Positions 7,465 through 14,948 are shown, numbered from the stretch's first letter. The stretch is 64,000 nt of DNA from Macrococcus sp. 19Msa1099 (GCA_019357535.2 CP079956.2:1-64000), one strand, 5' to 3'. Translations and numbers: made by a program. Notes: generated from the letters alone by a model not told the origin.

Positions 7465-7980
7465 ATGAAAGATACAATCAATACATTAATAAATAGCGAT
7501 ATATCCGCATATCAAATATCTAAAGGTACAGGTGTAGCTGCTTCAGGTATTCAACGCATTCGATCTGGAGAACGTAAAATCGAAAACCTAACTCTCGAAA
7601 ATGCTGAAAAGCTCTATCAGTATCAACAGCAGTTAGAAACAACAAGTGGTGCAATATTAACAGATGACCAATTGCAATCAATCGAACTGAAAGTAAAAGA
7701 TATGAAAAATGTCAGATTTAATAACAAACATGATGACAGTATCGAACTAATATTTAATAGTGATATATTTATAGTAACTATTCTATTTTCTAAATCATCT
7801 ACACAAGTAAAAGCATATGCGTTAATTCATAATAAAAAATTTGGTGAAGAAATTACATCCATCAATAGTATCAAAAAACTTTACGATACATTACATCAAT
7901 ACCTAGCATACTTTAATTCCGATAAAAATATATGTGATACTGTGTCATTTATAAATTCACTTTCAAAGACTACAGTATAA
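7465..7980 (+). CDS. XRE-like transcriptional regulator
   Basis: A 171-aa protein with an N-terminal HTH (residues about 12-45, SAYQISKGTGVAASGIQRIRSGERK) of the same type as the 73-aa regulator at 9556-9777, and an unrecognised C-terminal domain of about 110 residues rich in beta-strand patterns. It is likely a DNA-binding repressor; its targets may include the TGTAYAC clusters, which occur upstream and downstream of it, but this is inference. No good Shine-Dalgarno is visible before the ATG. Confidence 0.75.
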   Translation: MKDTINTLINSDISAYQISKGTGVAASGIQRIRSGERKIENLTLENAEKLYQYQQQLETTSGAILTDDQLQSIELKVKDMKNVRFNNKHDDSIELIFNSDIFIVTILFSKSSTQVKAYALIHNKKFGEEITSINSIKKLYDTLHQYLAYFNSDKNICDTVSFINSLSKTTV

Positions 7981-8017
7981 AAAGAAGCATACTTTTAATA
8001 TTAAATATGCTTCTTTT
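7979..8017 (+). terminator. Terminator
   Basis: AAAAGAAGCATA pairs with TATGCTTCTTTT, overlapping the stop of the XRE-like gene. Confidence 0.8.
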
Positions 8018-8048
8018 ATTAGTACCACTTCAGATTTACTCTATCATT

Positions 8049-8096
8049 TGTATACTGTTGTACACCTTTATACACTGTTGTATACTCTTGTACACT
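8049..8096. promoter_or_regulatory. TGTAYAC repeat cluster 5 (longest array)
   Basis: Five consecutive half-sites at 10-bp spacing: TGTATAC, TGTACAC, TATACAC, TGTATAC, TGTACAC. It is flanked by two terminators, so it does not sit in front of any gene, which argues for a structural or partition role rather than only an operator. Confidence 0.65.
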
Positions 8097-8169
8097 AATA
8101 TAATCATAAAAAATATATGAACTATTATTAGCTCTTTTCTTTTTATAATCTATTCTCTATTAAAAATAA

Positions 8170-8203
8170 AGGCATGCTCTCAGTATCCAAGAGCATGCCT
8201 TTA
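8170..8203 (-). terminator. Terminator
   Basis: AAAGGCATGCTCT pairs with AGAGCATGCCTTT, just after the leftward gene 8206-8385. Confidence 0.8.
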
Positions 8204-8205
8204 AA

Positions 8206-8385
8206 TTAATCTCTATATTTTTCTTTTCTCGTATTATAAATCATCACTGCTGAATTCACTAACGTAATTAGAATCAAAGCCTTAAGCAAAAAACTATCTA
8301 TATCAATTATATTAGAAGCGGCTAAAAATATTATAATTAATAGAATTATATTAATTATATCTTGTAAAAAATATTTTTTTTTCAT
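8206..8385 (-). CDS. Two-helix membrane protein, possible immunity protein
   Basis: A 59-aa protein with a lysine start (MKKKYF), two hydrophobic helices and a basic end (NTRKEKYRD). The start is preceded by AAGG at 8 bp. It lies 9 bp downstream of a secreted protein gene of about 200 residues. Size, topology and placement match immunity proteins of bacteriocins, and the same arrangement recurs at 13063-13951. No homologue was recognised by sequence. Confidence 0.6.
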   Translation of the reverse strand: MKKKYFLQDIINIILLIIIFLAASNIIDIDSFLLKALILITLVNSAVMIYNTRKEKYRD

Positions 8386-8394
8386 ATGTAAACC

Positions 8395-9042
8395 TTAGTC
8401 CTTCCAAATACCAAATGAGTATGTAAACCACTTATTTACATCCATATATATTTTACTCTTAGGATGTGCATCTGAATAACTACTCAAATCATGTGAAAGT
8501 AATTCTGCATATCCTGCTGCTGGTATTCCCACTACTGCCACTCCAGGTACAATTGATGCTAAGGCTGTTTTAAGTGCTGCGCTTTGCCATTGAGATGCTT
8601 GATATTTTGCTGCTGTTGCAGTTCTGAATATATGTTTTACACCCCACCAATATTTTCTGACTTCATGTGCTGGTCTTGCTGCACTATATGTAACAACTGA
8701 TTTTTGTTTTTCAACTCGTTCCTTTGTCGCACTATTAATATTTTCACTATGAATACTGACTTGTTCATTTGAAAATTTAATTTGTTCTCGAATTGCTGAA
8801 ATGGTTGTTTTATCAGCAACATCATAGATACCCTCATCTAAAACATACTGATTTCCAGAGACTTTAACATATTGATCATACTTCTGTAATTGAGCAGGAG
8901 TGACTTGTTTAATATCTTGTTCCGTAGAGACATTCTGAACAGAAGTCGAATTTGCAGAAACTTCTGCAACAAATGGTGTGAATGAACAGAATAACATGGT
9001 ACTCGCAACTAGAATTGTAGTAACTTTAGCATTCTTTTTCAT
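8395..9042 (-). CDS. Secreted bacteriocin-like protein
   Basis: A 215-aa precursor with a clear signal peptide (KK, then LVASTMLFCSFTPFVAEVSA, cleavage after residue about 31). The mature part has a polar N-terminal half and a C-terminal part with a hydrophobic, glycine-rich stretch (TALASIVPGVAVVGIPAAGYAELL) followed by SYSDAHPKSKIYMDVNKWF. This layout recalls large geobacillin-26-like bacteriocins, but that is a memory-based guess. AGGAGATATTT precedes the ATG. It is cotranscribed with the probable immunity gene 8206-8385. Confidence 0.65.
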   Translation of the reverse strand: MKKNAKVTTILVASTMLFCSFTPFVAEVSANSTSVQNVSTEQDIKQVTPAQLQKYDQYVKVSGNQYVLDEGIYDVADKTTISAIREQIKFSNEQVSIHSENINSATKERVEKQKSVVTYSAARPAHEVRKYWWGVKHIFRTATAAKYQASQWQSAALKTALASIVPGVAVVGIPAAGYAELLSHDLSSYSDAHPKSKIYMDVNKWFTYSFGIWKD

Positions 9043-9168
9043 AAATATCTCCTCTTTCTCTTGTTTATATAATGAAGATTATCTCAATATATAAATTAAT
9101 ATTAATTTTTTTGTAATTATATTGCAATTTTTTACTTATATAATATGGAAATTTGACTTGTTGTATTT

Positions 9169-9185
9169 TGTACACTCTTGTATAC
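9169..9185. promoter_or_regulatory. TGTAYAC repeat cluster 6
   Basis: TGTACACTCTTGTATAC, identical to cluster 2, in the space between the bacteriocin-like gene and the MarR-like regulator. Confidence 0.55.
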
Positions 9186-9222
9186 AATTTAATAAAAGAC
9201 CTCAGCATTTCACCGCTTCAGT

Positions 9223-9555
9223 CTATAGCTCTTCTATGTAGCTCTTAAGTATTCTATAGTTCTCTTTATTCTCTGTATTCATGAATATTACGATAGATCG
9301 TTCGTCTGTCGGTTTTCTTTTTCTACTCACATACCCCTTAATTTCTAAGCTCTTTAGTATCGGGGACAGTCTCTGATGACTCATATGCAACAAACCACAA
9401 AGCTCTAATGCAGTAAGTCCATCAGTCTCAATTTCTTCTAGCATATATAAGATACCTAATGCCTCTATAGCAACATCTAGCTCATCTCTTAATGGTTTTC
9501 TCATCTTTCTTACCAGGATTTCTGCTTCTGCCAGATCCTTAATGTTCATCATCAT
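9223..9555 (-). CDS. MarR-like winged-helix regulator
   Basis: A 110-aa protein. Residues 40-95 show the winged helix of MarR-type proteins: GLTALELCGLLHMSHQRLSP (recognition helix), then IKGYVSRKRKPTDERSIVIF for the wing. It is shorter than classical MarR proteins (about 140 aa), having lost most of the dimerisation helices. It lies immediately downstream of, and is coupled to, the XRE-like 73-aa gene. Any of the three consecutive ATG codons could be the start. Confidence 0.75.
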   Translation of the reverse strand: MMMNIKDLAEAEILVRKMRKPLRDELDVAIEALGILYMLEEIETDGLTALELCGLLHMSHQRLSPILKSLEIKGYVSRKRKPTDERSIVIFMNTENKENYRILKSYIEEL

Positions 9556-9777
9556 CTATCCTTTCTCTATATCCGCTTCATTATCCAGGTAAAGCTGATA
9601 AAGAAGCTCCATATTTTTTAAAGTCATATTATCCAGTGTTCTCTTCTCTTTTCTAAGATATGTAATCGTCGTCTGACTGATACCTGTATGCTTTGATATA
9701 TAGTACCCTGTAAGGTTTGATTTCAGTAATCTCTGTACTGCGTGTCTCATCTCTTTAGACTTATGTGTATTATCCAT
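9556..9777 (-). CDS. Small XRE-like HTH protein
   Basis: A 73-aa protein that is essentially one HTH (LTGYYISKHTGISQTTITYLRKEKR, residues about 22-47). It resembles the N-terminal domain of the 171-aa regulator at 7465-7980, including the following LDNMTLKNMELLYQL helix. It probably forms a two-regulator operon with the MarR-like gene. Confidence 0.75.
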   Translation of the reverse strand: MDNTHKSKEMRHAVQRLLKSNLTGYYISKHTGISQTTITYLRKEKRTLDNMTLKNMELLYQLYLDNEADIEKG

Positions 9778-9889
9778 ATCTACTGATAGCAGCTTGTATT
9801 ACTGGCTATCCTTTGCCCCTCTCTTATTCCTATCATAAAATATACTATAATTTATTATACTATATTTTATGACACTATAACCACAAAAA

Positions 9890-9920
9890 ATAGGGGCTCC
9901 AGTTTTCTAGAGTCCCTATA
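9890..9920 (-). terminator. Terminator
   Basis: ATAGGGGCTCCAG and CTAGAGTCCCTAT form a stem downstream of the leftward gene 9988-10170, with adjoining A/T runs. Confidence 0.6.
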
Positions 9921-9987
9921 CGTTCCGATAGCATATCTTTCCACACATTTACACACATCATATATCACACATATTCAATAGGCTTTA

Positions 9988-10170
9988 CTACTCTTCTTTC
10001 TGAGCATATCCTTCTGTCATTGACTGTTTCATTTCAGGCATGATTAACTTCTCTTCAGTTACCTTATATTCACCTGTCTGCTCTAAATGTTTCTGCTCTG
10101 TCTTTTTATCCGCTTCCTTTCTACCTGTAATCAACATCTCTTCTCTCTCCTTATATCTGATATTCATCAT
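9988..10170 (-). CDS. Hypothetical 60-aa charged protein
   Basis: Unrecognised, very rich in K, E and Q. Its start overlaps the end of the excisionase-like gene (10167), suggesting a coupled unit with the genes from 11661 downward. Confidence 0.5.
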   Translation of the reverse strand: MMNIRYKEREEMLITGRKEADKKTEQKHLEQTGEYKVTEEKLIMPEMKQSMTEGYAQKEE

Positions 10171-10427
10171 GCTTCATCCTCTCTTTTAACTGTCTGCATA
10201 TCCTTACCTTTTAATCTATGCTTAGCTCTCTCTTCCTTGCTGACTGCGTACTGTTCTATCTCTTCTCTTAAGAACAGCTTTGTACTTCCAGTGTCATAGA
10301 ATACAGGGATATAGCCTTTCAGTACTGCATTTGAGAACGTCCCTTTACTCTGCTTTGTAATCTTCACTGCTTCATCTCTATTGATGAGATTTTCTTTCAG
10401 ATACTGCTTTAATTCTGACTTATCCAT
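10167..10427 (-). CDS. Excisionase/MerR-like DNA-binding protein
   Basis: An 86-aa protein. Residues 15-60 (NRDEAVKITKQSKGTFSNAVLKGYIPVF...LFLREEIEQY) follow the pattern of small winged-helix proteins of the excisionase/MerR type, and a basic tail follows. It is third of four coupled leftward genes (11661 to 9988). Confidence 0.6.
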   Translation of the reverse strand: MDKSELKQYLKENLINRDEAVKITKQSKGTFSNAVLKGYIPVFYDTGSTKLFLREEIEQYAVSKEERAKHRLKGKDMQTVKREDEA

Positions 10428-10429
10428 CT

Positions 10430-10576
10430 CTATTCCCCCTCTCTCTTCTCTGTGTCCTTCTGAGCGAATGATAAACGCTTCATACCTACAGAATGTCCTA
10501 AACGTCTTACCTGCTCTGTATCAGCTTTATTTGTCCGTATAATCTGTATCGCTCTTTCTATATCTATTAGACTCAT
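10430..10576 (-). CDS. Small protein (48 aa)
   Basis: An ATG-started frame of 48 codons (MSLIDIERAIQIIRTNKADT...) that ends in TAG just before the excisionase-like gene, to which its G-rich 3' end supplies a ribosome-binding site. Unrecognised; included because of the tight operon fit and normal composition. Confidence 0.5.
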   Translation of the reverse strand: MSLIDIERAIQIIRTNKADTEQVRRLGHSVGMKRLSFAQKDTEKREGE

Positions 10577-10605
10577 ATATGGATCGCCGATAAATTTCTT
10601 TCGTA

Positions 10606-11661
10606 CTATTTACCCTGTTTCAACTGGTTATATCTTTCTTTAAGCTGTTTCATCTTCTCTGTGTATTTGTCATTATCCTTATGCTTCAGTAAATATAATT
10701 CATACTCAAAATAATCTGTCAGCTTCCCTACTGCTTCATCCTTCTTTCTACCATTAAAGCTCACGTGGTCGCTGTATGAACCATATAGCTTATGTCTTAC
10801 CTTAAGATTTATAAGCCGCTTCACGCTGCTTCTTCTTTCAATCAGCGCCTTTATAACGTTGCGCTCTACATAAGCCATATTATCAACGAATAACCCTGCT
10901 TCTTCTATTTCTCCACTAGCCGCTTCTGGTTTATATTTTACCAGTTTATATAGCCTGTCAAAGTCTGTTGCTTTTGCACGGATATATGTTTCTTTATCCG
11001 ACGATATAACGAAATTTTTTACAAGCACTGGTTTTACAGGACATTCCGATTTTTCAAAAAGTACAGATGTACTTAAAAATGTATCTCGCTTATTCTCTAT
11101 ATCCTGTACCTTTCTGAATAACCTCAACTTTTCTCTATTCACCTTAAATACAGTTGAGCGCTTTTGAAATACATGCTCTACACCTATAACCTTGCCTACA
11201 ACAAGTCGATGGCTTCCATCTGTTTCCTGGTAGTAATACGTCCTCCCATGTTCATCAATATACTTTATAAAGTAGAAGCTATTAAAGCTTGACGGTTGTT
11301 CTTCATACAGTCTTCTAATCTCAGATATATTCATATCATGCCACTTCTCGAATAACCTTGAAAATCTTTCTTTTTGAAAGGTAGGCGTGTAATCACTGTC
11401 AAAAAACCTTCCGTTCAAATGATAGTGCCAACTTATACCGTTACACTTATTTTCAAGCCTTGCATAATCATGTATATCTTTCATAGGTACTATTCGTATC
11501 TCTGTATCTTCTCCAACTTCCTCATAACAGTACCTAAACTCTTTTTTGGGATACTTTACCGCTTCAAGCTTTTTACTATCTATCTCTTCCTGTGTCATCC
11601 CTTTTTCTATAAGGTATCCATCTATCGAACTGAAACGTTTCAACTGTTCTGTAAGATACAT
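10606..11661 (-). CDS. Hypothetical 351-aa protein with a DGSHR motif
   Basis: Not recognised as a whole. The stretch YYYQETDGSHRLVVGKVIGV (about residues 144-163) resembles the DGxHR loop of ParB/sulfiredoxin-fold domains, which in that superfamily binds a nucleotide. The rest is charged and helical, with many K/R near the C-terminus (KEKMKQLKERYNQL). GAGAGGAG precedes the ATG. It is the first gene of a leftward unit with two small proteins and an excisionase-like protein. A plasmid maintenance role is possible but unproven. Confidence 0.55.
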   Translation of the reverse strand: MYLTEQLKRFSSIDGYLIEKGMTQEEIDSKKLEAVKYPKKEFRYCYEEVGEDTEIRIVPMKDIHDYARLENKCNGISWHYHLNGRFFDSDYTPTFQKERFSRLFEKWHDMNISEIRRLYEEQPSSFNSFYFIKYIDEHGRTYYYQETDGSHRLVVGKVIGVEHVFQKRSTVFKVNREKLRLFRKVQDIENKRDTFLSTSVLFEKSECPVKPVLVKNFVISSDKETYIRAKATDFDRLYKLVKYKPEAASGEIEEAGLFVDNMAYVERNVIKALIERRSSVKRLINLKVRHKLYGSYSDHVSFNGRKKDEAVGKLTDYFEYELYLLKHKDNDKYTEKMKQLKERYNQLKQGK

Positions 11662-11831
11662 ATCAATGCTCCTCTCTGCTTCAGTATGCTAGCCGCTTCT
11701 ATCCTTTAACGTTCTGTTTCATACCTAGAACGCTTCATTGTTCGTTCTAAGGGTTGCTACAGTCCTTTATACGATATTCCTCAAATCTGAAAGGGTTATC
11801 TGTCTTCTATGTTCCTGTATCCTCTTTCATT

Positions 11832-11848
11832 TGTACACCCTTGTATAC
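11832..11848. promoter_or_regulatory. TGTAYAC repeat cluster 7
   Basis: TGTACACCCTTGTATAC upstream of the 351-aa gene, the rightmost cluster I found. Confidence 0.55.
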
Positions 11849-11880
11849 TATTATTGGGGGTACTTTTTACAGTATCATCT

Positions 11881-11975
11881 GGCGGAGGTTGGCGTGTGTT
11901 GTCGTCTGTGTAAGTCTTTGAGTGGTTTTCTCAAAGGCTGTAACTAGACGACAACACACGTCAGACGGAGCCGCC
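11881..11975. other. Strongly folded GC-rich element
   Basis: Three nested stems: GGCGG/CCGCC (11881-11885 with 11971-11975), a perfect 15-bp stem (11893-11907 with 11946-11960, containing GTGTTGTCGTCT) and an inner 7-bp hairpin CTTTGAG/CTCAAAG (11916-11922 with 11930-11936). It lies between the RadC-like gene and the 351-aa gene and stands out from the surrounding DNA by GC content. It could be a structured RNA or a replication/packaging-type DNA hairpin. Confidence 0.55.
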
Positions 11976-11985
11976 GAAAATTTTT

Positions 11986-12005
11986 AGGGGGGCAAATTCC
12001 CCCCC
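11986..12005 (-). terminator. Possible terminator of the RadC-like gene
   Basis: A G6/C6 stem-loop on the minus strand followed by TAAAAATTTT, just after the RadC-like stop codon. Confidence 0.5.
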
Positions 12006-12010
12006 TGTCA

Positions 12011-12463
12011 TTAAACTAACCCTTTACTCTTAAGGCTTGTCGCATCATCATCAGTTACGATTAAGGCATCCAACATCCCGATACCAAGCATATCCCCGAT
12101 TTTGTCTACTCTTCTTGCCATTTCAACATCCTGTATGCTTTCATCTGCATAGCCACTCGGGTGGTTATGAATGACTATGAAAGCTGTGCAACTGTTCTCT
12201 ATCAGTGGCTTGAATATCTCTCTTGGGTGTACAAGTGAGGCATCTACCGTACCGACATGCGCCACATAGGCAATCATGACCTCATTCTTAGTGTTGACAC
12301 CTAGCACTAGCAACTTTTCTCTGTCGCAGTACCCGATTTCTTCTCTTGCGAAGTCGATAACGTTGTCCTTACAGTTAAGCTTTATACGTTCCTGTTTTGT
12401 CTTTCTGTAATACGTCTTGTTCTCTGTGATTTTGTAGATGTACTTTTCGTCAAATTTTTTCAT
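12011..12463 (-). CDS. RadC-like JAB/MPN+ domain protein
   Basis: A 150-aa protein covering only the C-terminal MPN+/JAB metalloprotease-fold domain of RadC (full RadC proteins are about 220 aa). The zinc-site motif is present as FIVIHNHPSG with the downstream acidic segment, and an upstream E follows FAREEIGYCDREKL. Stand-alone RadC/JAB proteins are common on plasmids, phages and ICEs; their molecular role is not settled. AAGGAGCG precedes the ATG. Monocistronic, with a possible G/C-rich terminator. Confidence 0.8.
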   Translation of the reverse strand: MKKFDEKYIYKITENKTYYRKTKQERIKLNCKDNVIDFAREEIGYCDREKLLVLGVNTKNEVMIAYVAHVGTVDASLVHPREIFKPLIENSCTAFIVIHNHPSGYADESIQDVEMARRVDKIGDMLGIGMLDALIVTDDDATSLKSKGLV

Positions 12464-12610
12464 GTTCCTTACGCTCCTTTGAATTGTGTGTGTTGTGTGT
12501 GTTGAGCCTGGAAGATTAGGCTCTGTATAGTGTTGATATGCTATCCCCCTTTCAACTTACCTTTATTATATGACATTATGTTAATCATGTCAACAGAATG
12601 CACTCACTTT

Positions 12611-12765
12611 TTAGCCGATTTCTACTATTTTTTAGGAGACTTGTCCCGAAGCAAAAAATGCCTGTAATCGTTCATAGGACTGCGAAGCTAAGTCCGCAAT
12701 GACGATTACGTGCATTTTTTGTTGATGGGTGCAGTCGATTAAAAAATCGTTGAAATCGGCTAAAC
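12611..12765. other. Nested fold-back non-coding block
   Basis: An outer 12-bp stem TTAGCCGATTTC (12611-12622) with GAAATCGGCTAA (12754-12765) encloses a long imperfect hairpin (12653-12721) made of AAAAAATGC, TAATCGT and GGACT segments and their complements. The 600-bp gap 12464-13062 holds no convincing gene. Further right, TTCTACTGAAGC occurs twice (about 12803 and 12842). It may be an origin, a regulatory RNA or a relic. Confidence 0.45.
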
Positions 12766-12896
12766 TTATATCTATTTTCTTTTGAAGCGGTTTTCAGACG
12801 TATTCTACTGAAGCAAGACATTTTAAGGGTGCGTATCACTTTTCTACTGAAGCGGGGGAGTGGGACGATGTGATATAAGGACGAAGATTGTTTACT

Positions 12897-13003
12897 ATAG
12901 GTTGAATCATAAAATAACACCCGTATCCTATATCTCTACAGCTACGGGTGTTACTCGTTTTACATCGGGATATTCTTATAGAATTTTGACACTTTCATTA
13001 TAG
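12897..13003. repeat. Direct repeat left copy, with hairpin
   Basis: About 107 bp, closely matching 14472-14579. It includes a hairpin AACACCCGTA...TACGGGTGTT and ends TTTTGACACTTTCATTATAG. The two copies bracket the 13.0-14.5 kb segment that carries the secreted protein and small membrane protein. Confidence 0.8.
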
Positions 13004-13062
13004 TATATTTATTATTGCAGTGGATCGCTTTCTTATATCGGTACAGCTTACTAATCTGCTTC

Positions 13063-13686
13063 TTAGAAACAAGCTGATAGCCCGCCCAAAGAAAAGAATT
13101 CAATTAATGCTTGTTGTACATCTTCTGGAAATGTTCTTGCGGATATTGAAACTGCTTTCTTTAGAGCGTTCGTTCTTGATAATCCTAGATTTCTTTGGTG
13201 TTGATAAGCCGTAGTAATCATCTTTGTCATCTTTGTCATCCCGCCAACTGCTTTAGCAGCTTTCTTAACTTTCAATATTTTAGTCCATGGAATCGCATTG
13301 CTTACCACAGCAACCCCTACAGCACTAATACAAGCTCCCCAGTCTAAGGTTCTCACGGTACTTTTATTAGATGGAGCAGTTGATTTTAATACAAGAGAGC
13401 CATTTTGATTCACAAAAACATGATTAGCAAATTCACTAGTTTTATTTTCATTCAACCATTTAACACCTGCATCTATACCTTGATCAGCGATAGATTGAGG
13501 CATTTTTTCAATCAAACTTAAAAACGGTGTCACTTCCTTTTCAAAATTACGAGCTTCTTGTTGTACTTGTTCTGTACTTACTGTATTAGCTAACGCAGTT
13601 GATTGATCAAAATATTGAGAAATTGGAGTTACTAACAATGCTAATGCTGTTACTTTAATCGTCAATTTACTAATCTTTTTATCCAT
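13063..13686 (-). CDS. Secreted bacteriocin-like protein
   Basis: A precursor of about 207 aa if started at the ATG behind AGGAGATGCCATT. It has a signal peptide (MDKKISKLTIKVTALALLVTPISQ...TALA). The C-terminal third is amphipathic and glycine/alanine-rich with two cysteines (DWGACISAVGVAVVSNAIPW and SLGGLSACF at the very end), which could form a disulfide. Unrecognised, but its size, secretion and divergent 60-aa two-helix neighbour parallel the pair at 8206-9042. Confidence 0.6.
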   Translation of the reverse strand: MDKKISKLTIKVTALALLVTPISQYFDQSTALANTVSTEQVQQEARNFEKEVTPFLSLIEKMPQSIADQGIDAGVKWLNENKTSEFANHVFVNQNGSLVLKSTAPSNKSTVRTLDWGACISAVGVAVVSNAIPWTKILKVKKAAKAVGGMTKMTKMITTAYQHQRNLGLSRTNALKKAVSISARTFPEDVQQALIEFFSLGGLSACF

Positions 13687-13768
13687 AATGGCATCTCCTA
13701 TTATTTGTATTTTATACAAAAAAATGATAACATGCTATGGAAAATGATACAAGATAAGAAGGTGTCTT

Positions 13769-13951
13769 ATGTATAAAAAAGGAAACATTGTTTTTTTTAT
13801 AATTATTTTAATACTTATAATCGTAACTCTTAATGGATTGTTTAATGATGGTGCTCAATCTCAGATGATAATAAATATTATTAGTCTCATATCCATATTA
13901 TTACTAGCCATTTTTACTTATTTTTTTAACAACAAAAAAACCAAAAAATAA
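13769..13951 (+). CDS. Two-helix membrane protein, possible immunity protein
   Basis: A 60-aa protein with two hydrophobic helices (IVFFIIILILIIVTLNG and IINIISLISILLLAIFTYFF) and lysine-rich ends. AGAAGGTGTCTT precedes the ATG. It is divergent from the secreted protein gene, with 82 bp between the starts that must hold both promoters. Confidence 0.6.
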   Translation: MYKKGNIVFFIIILILIIVTLNGLFNDGAQSQMIINIISLISILLLAIFTYFFNNKKTKK

Positions 13952-14471
13952 TATCACCAAAATTATTTCTAGGTGCAAAAAGGTAGCTGATATCGGCTTT
14001 TACTTGGTATAGGGAACCTGTAGGGATAACTTTTATGATACCGCTTCTAGCAGGTCATATATACCTATATTCTCTCTGTAAGGTATTTGGGATGCTGCTT
14101 TACATTTCTATTACGCATGTGTTCCTGGTGCTTTGCATTGACAGAGCTTATTTTGAGCGGTAATGTTCCATACTGCGCCATAACTACTAACAGGAAGTAC
14201 AGCTTAGCTTCAAATCTATGTATATGACAGATCGCTCATCTTCATGAAGCAATTCAGAAATATAATGAGCTTAAGGAGATTGTAACGTTCTAGTACGCCG
14301 CTTCATATATCTTCTTATAATGGATCATCCTTGTTCCTGGAAGCATCTTCTTATGACATGCTGTAATATCATAGAATAGATGCGCTCATTCACCTGTGAG
14401 TCTGATGTTACATATCATATGTTAAGTGTTAGATGTTAGGTGTTAAATGCCGCATATTAGATTGTAAATTT
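13952..14471. other. Gene-free stretch inside the repeat-bounded cassette
   Basis: About 520 bp with a less AT-biased composition and no acceptable open frame on either strand. It contains several CGCTTC hexamers (about 14042 and 14300) and short inverted segments but no single dominant fold. It may be a decayed gene or a structural region. Confidence 0.4.
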
Positions 14472-14579
14472 ATAGGTTGGATCATAAAATAACACCCGTA
14501 TCCTGTATCTCTACAGCTACGGGTGTTAATCGTTTTATACCGGGGGTGTTTCTGTGCAATTTTGACACTTTCATTATAG
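14472..14579. repeat. Direct repeat right copy, with hairpin
   Basis: Second copy of the element at 12897-13003, in the same orientation. It has the same CACCCGTA/TACGGGTG hairpin and the same TTTTGACACTTTCATTATAG end, and differs at scattered bases. Confidence 0.8.
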
Positions 14580-14624
14580 CAGATCGCTTCAGGTGATATT
14601 GAATTTAGAGAGAATCTCTACCAA

Positions 14625-14948
14625 TCATACTCCTTCGAATAACAATTCAGATGATGAATCCATAGAAAGCTCTTTCCATATTATTTCCTTAAATTCACTA
14701 ATAATTTTATATTTTCCTCCATCGATGTTATTCATAAAAATATATTTTATAATATTAATCAAATCTAAACTAGAAAAATTACAGGTTCCTGCTACAAAAA
14801 AATTTTTATTAAAAATTACGAGTATATCATGGATCTCTAGCACATACTCGTCGAAAAGATAATATCTATTCTGATGATTTTCACTTTTGAAAATAAATGT
14901 AGCTACAGGTCCGGGTCCCGCCCATTCTTCAGTAACGAAATATTTCAT
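14625..14948 (-). CDS. Hypothetical 107-aa protein, possibly immunity-like
   Basis: Unrecognised cytoplasmic protein (MKYFVTEEWAGPGPVATFIF...), with mixed alpha/beta character and acidic residues. AAAAAGGAGATAGA precedes the ATG. It lies with two further orphan genes (15063-15527 and 15535-16005) of similar flavour. Strings of small acidic orphans like this are often immunity genes of polymorphic toxins, but nothing here proves it. Confidence 0.55.
   Translation of the reverse strand: MKYFVTEEWAGPGPVATFIFKSENHQNRYYLFDEYVLEIHDILVIFNKNFFVAGTCNFSSLDLINIIKYIFMNNIDGGKYKIISEFKEIIWKELSMDSSSELLFEGV

Noticed and set aside
11374-11947. Plus-strand open frames of 111 and 69 codons opposite and beyond the 351-aa gene
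   Set aside because: The first is antisense to a better gene. The second crosses a TGTAYAC site and the large hairpin, lacks a ribosome-binding site and has poor composition.
12672-12920. Minus-strand open frame of 82 codons
   Set aside because: It runs through nested inverted repeats, has no ribosome-binding site, and its composition (many S, R, F) is unlike real genes here.
12964-13010. TTGACA-like box in the 107-bp direct repeats as a promoter
   Set aside because: No well-spaced -10 element follows in both copies, and no rightward gene begins after the left copy.
14593-14862. Plus-strand open frame of 89 codons
   Set aside because: Antisense to the 107-aa gene, which has a clear ribosome-binding site.
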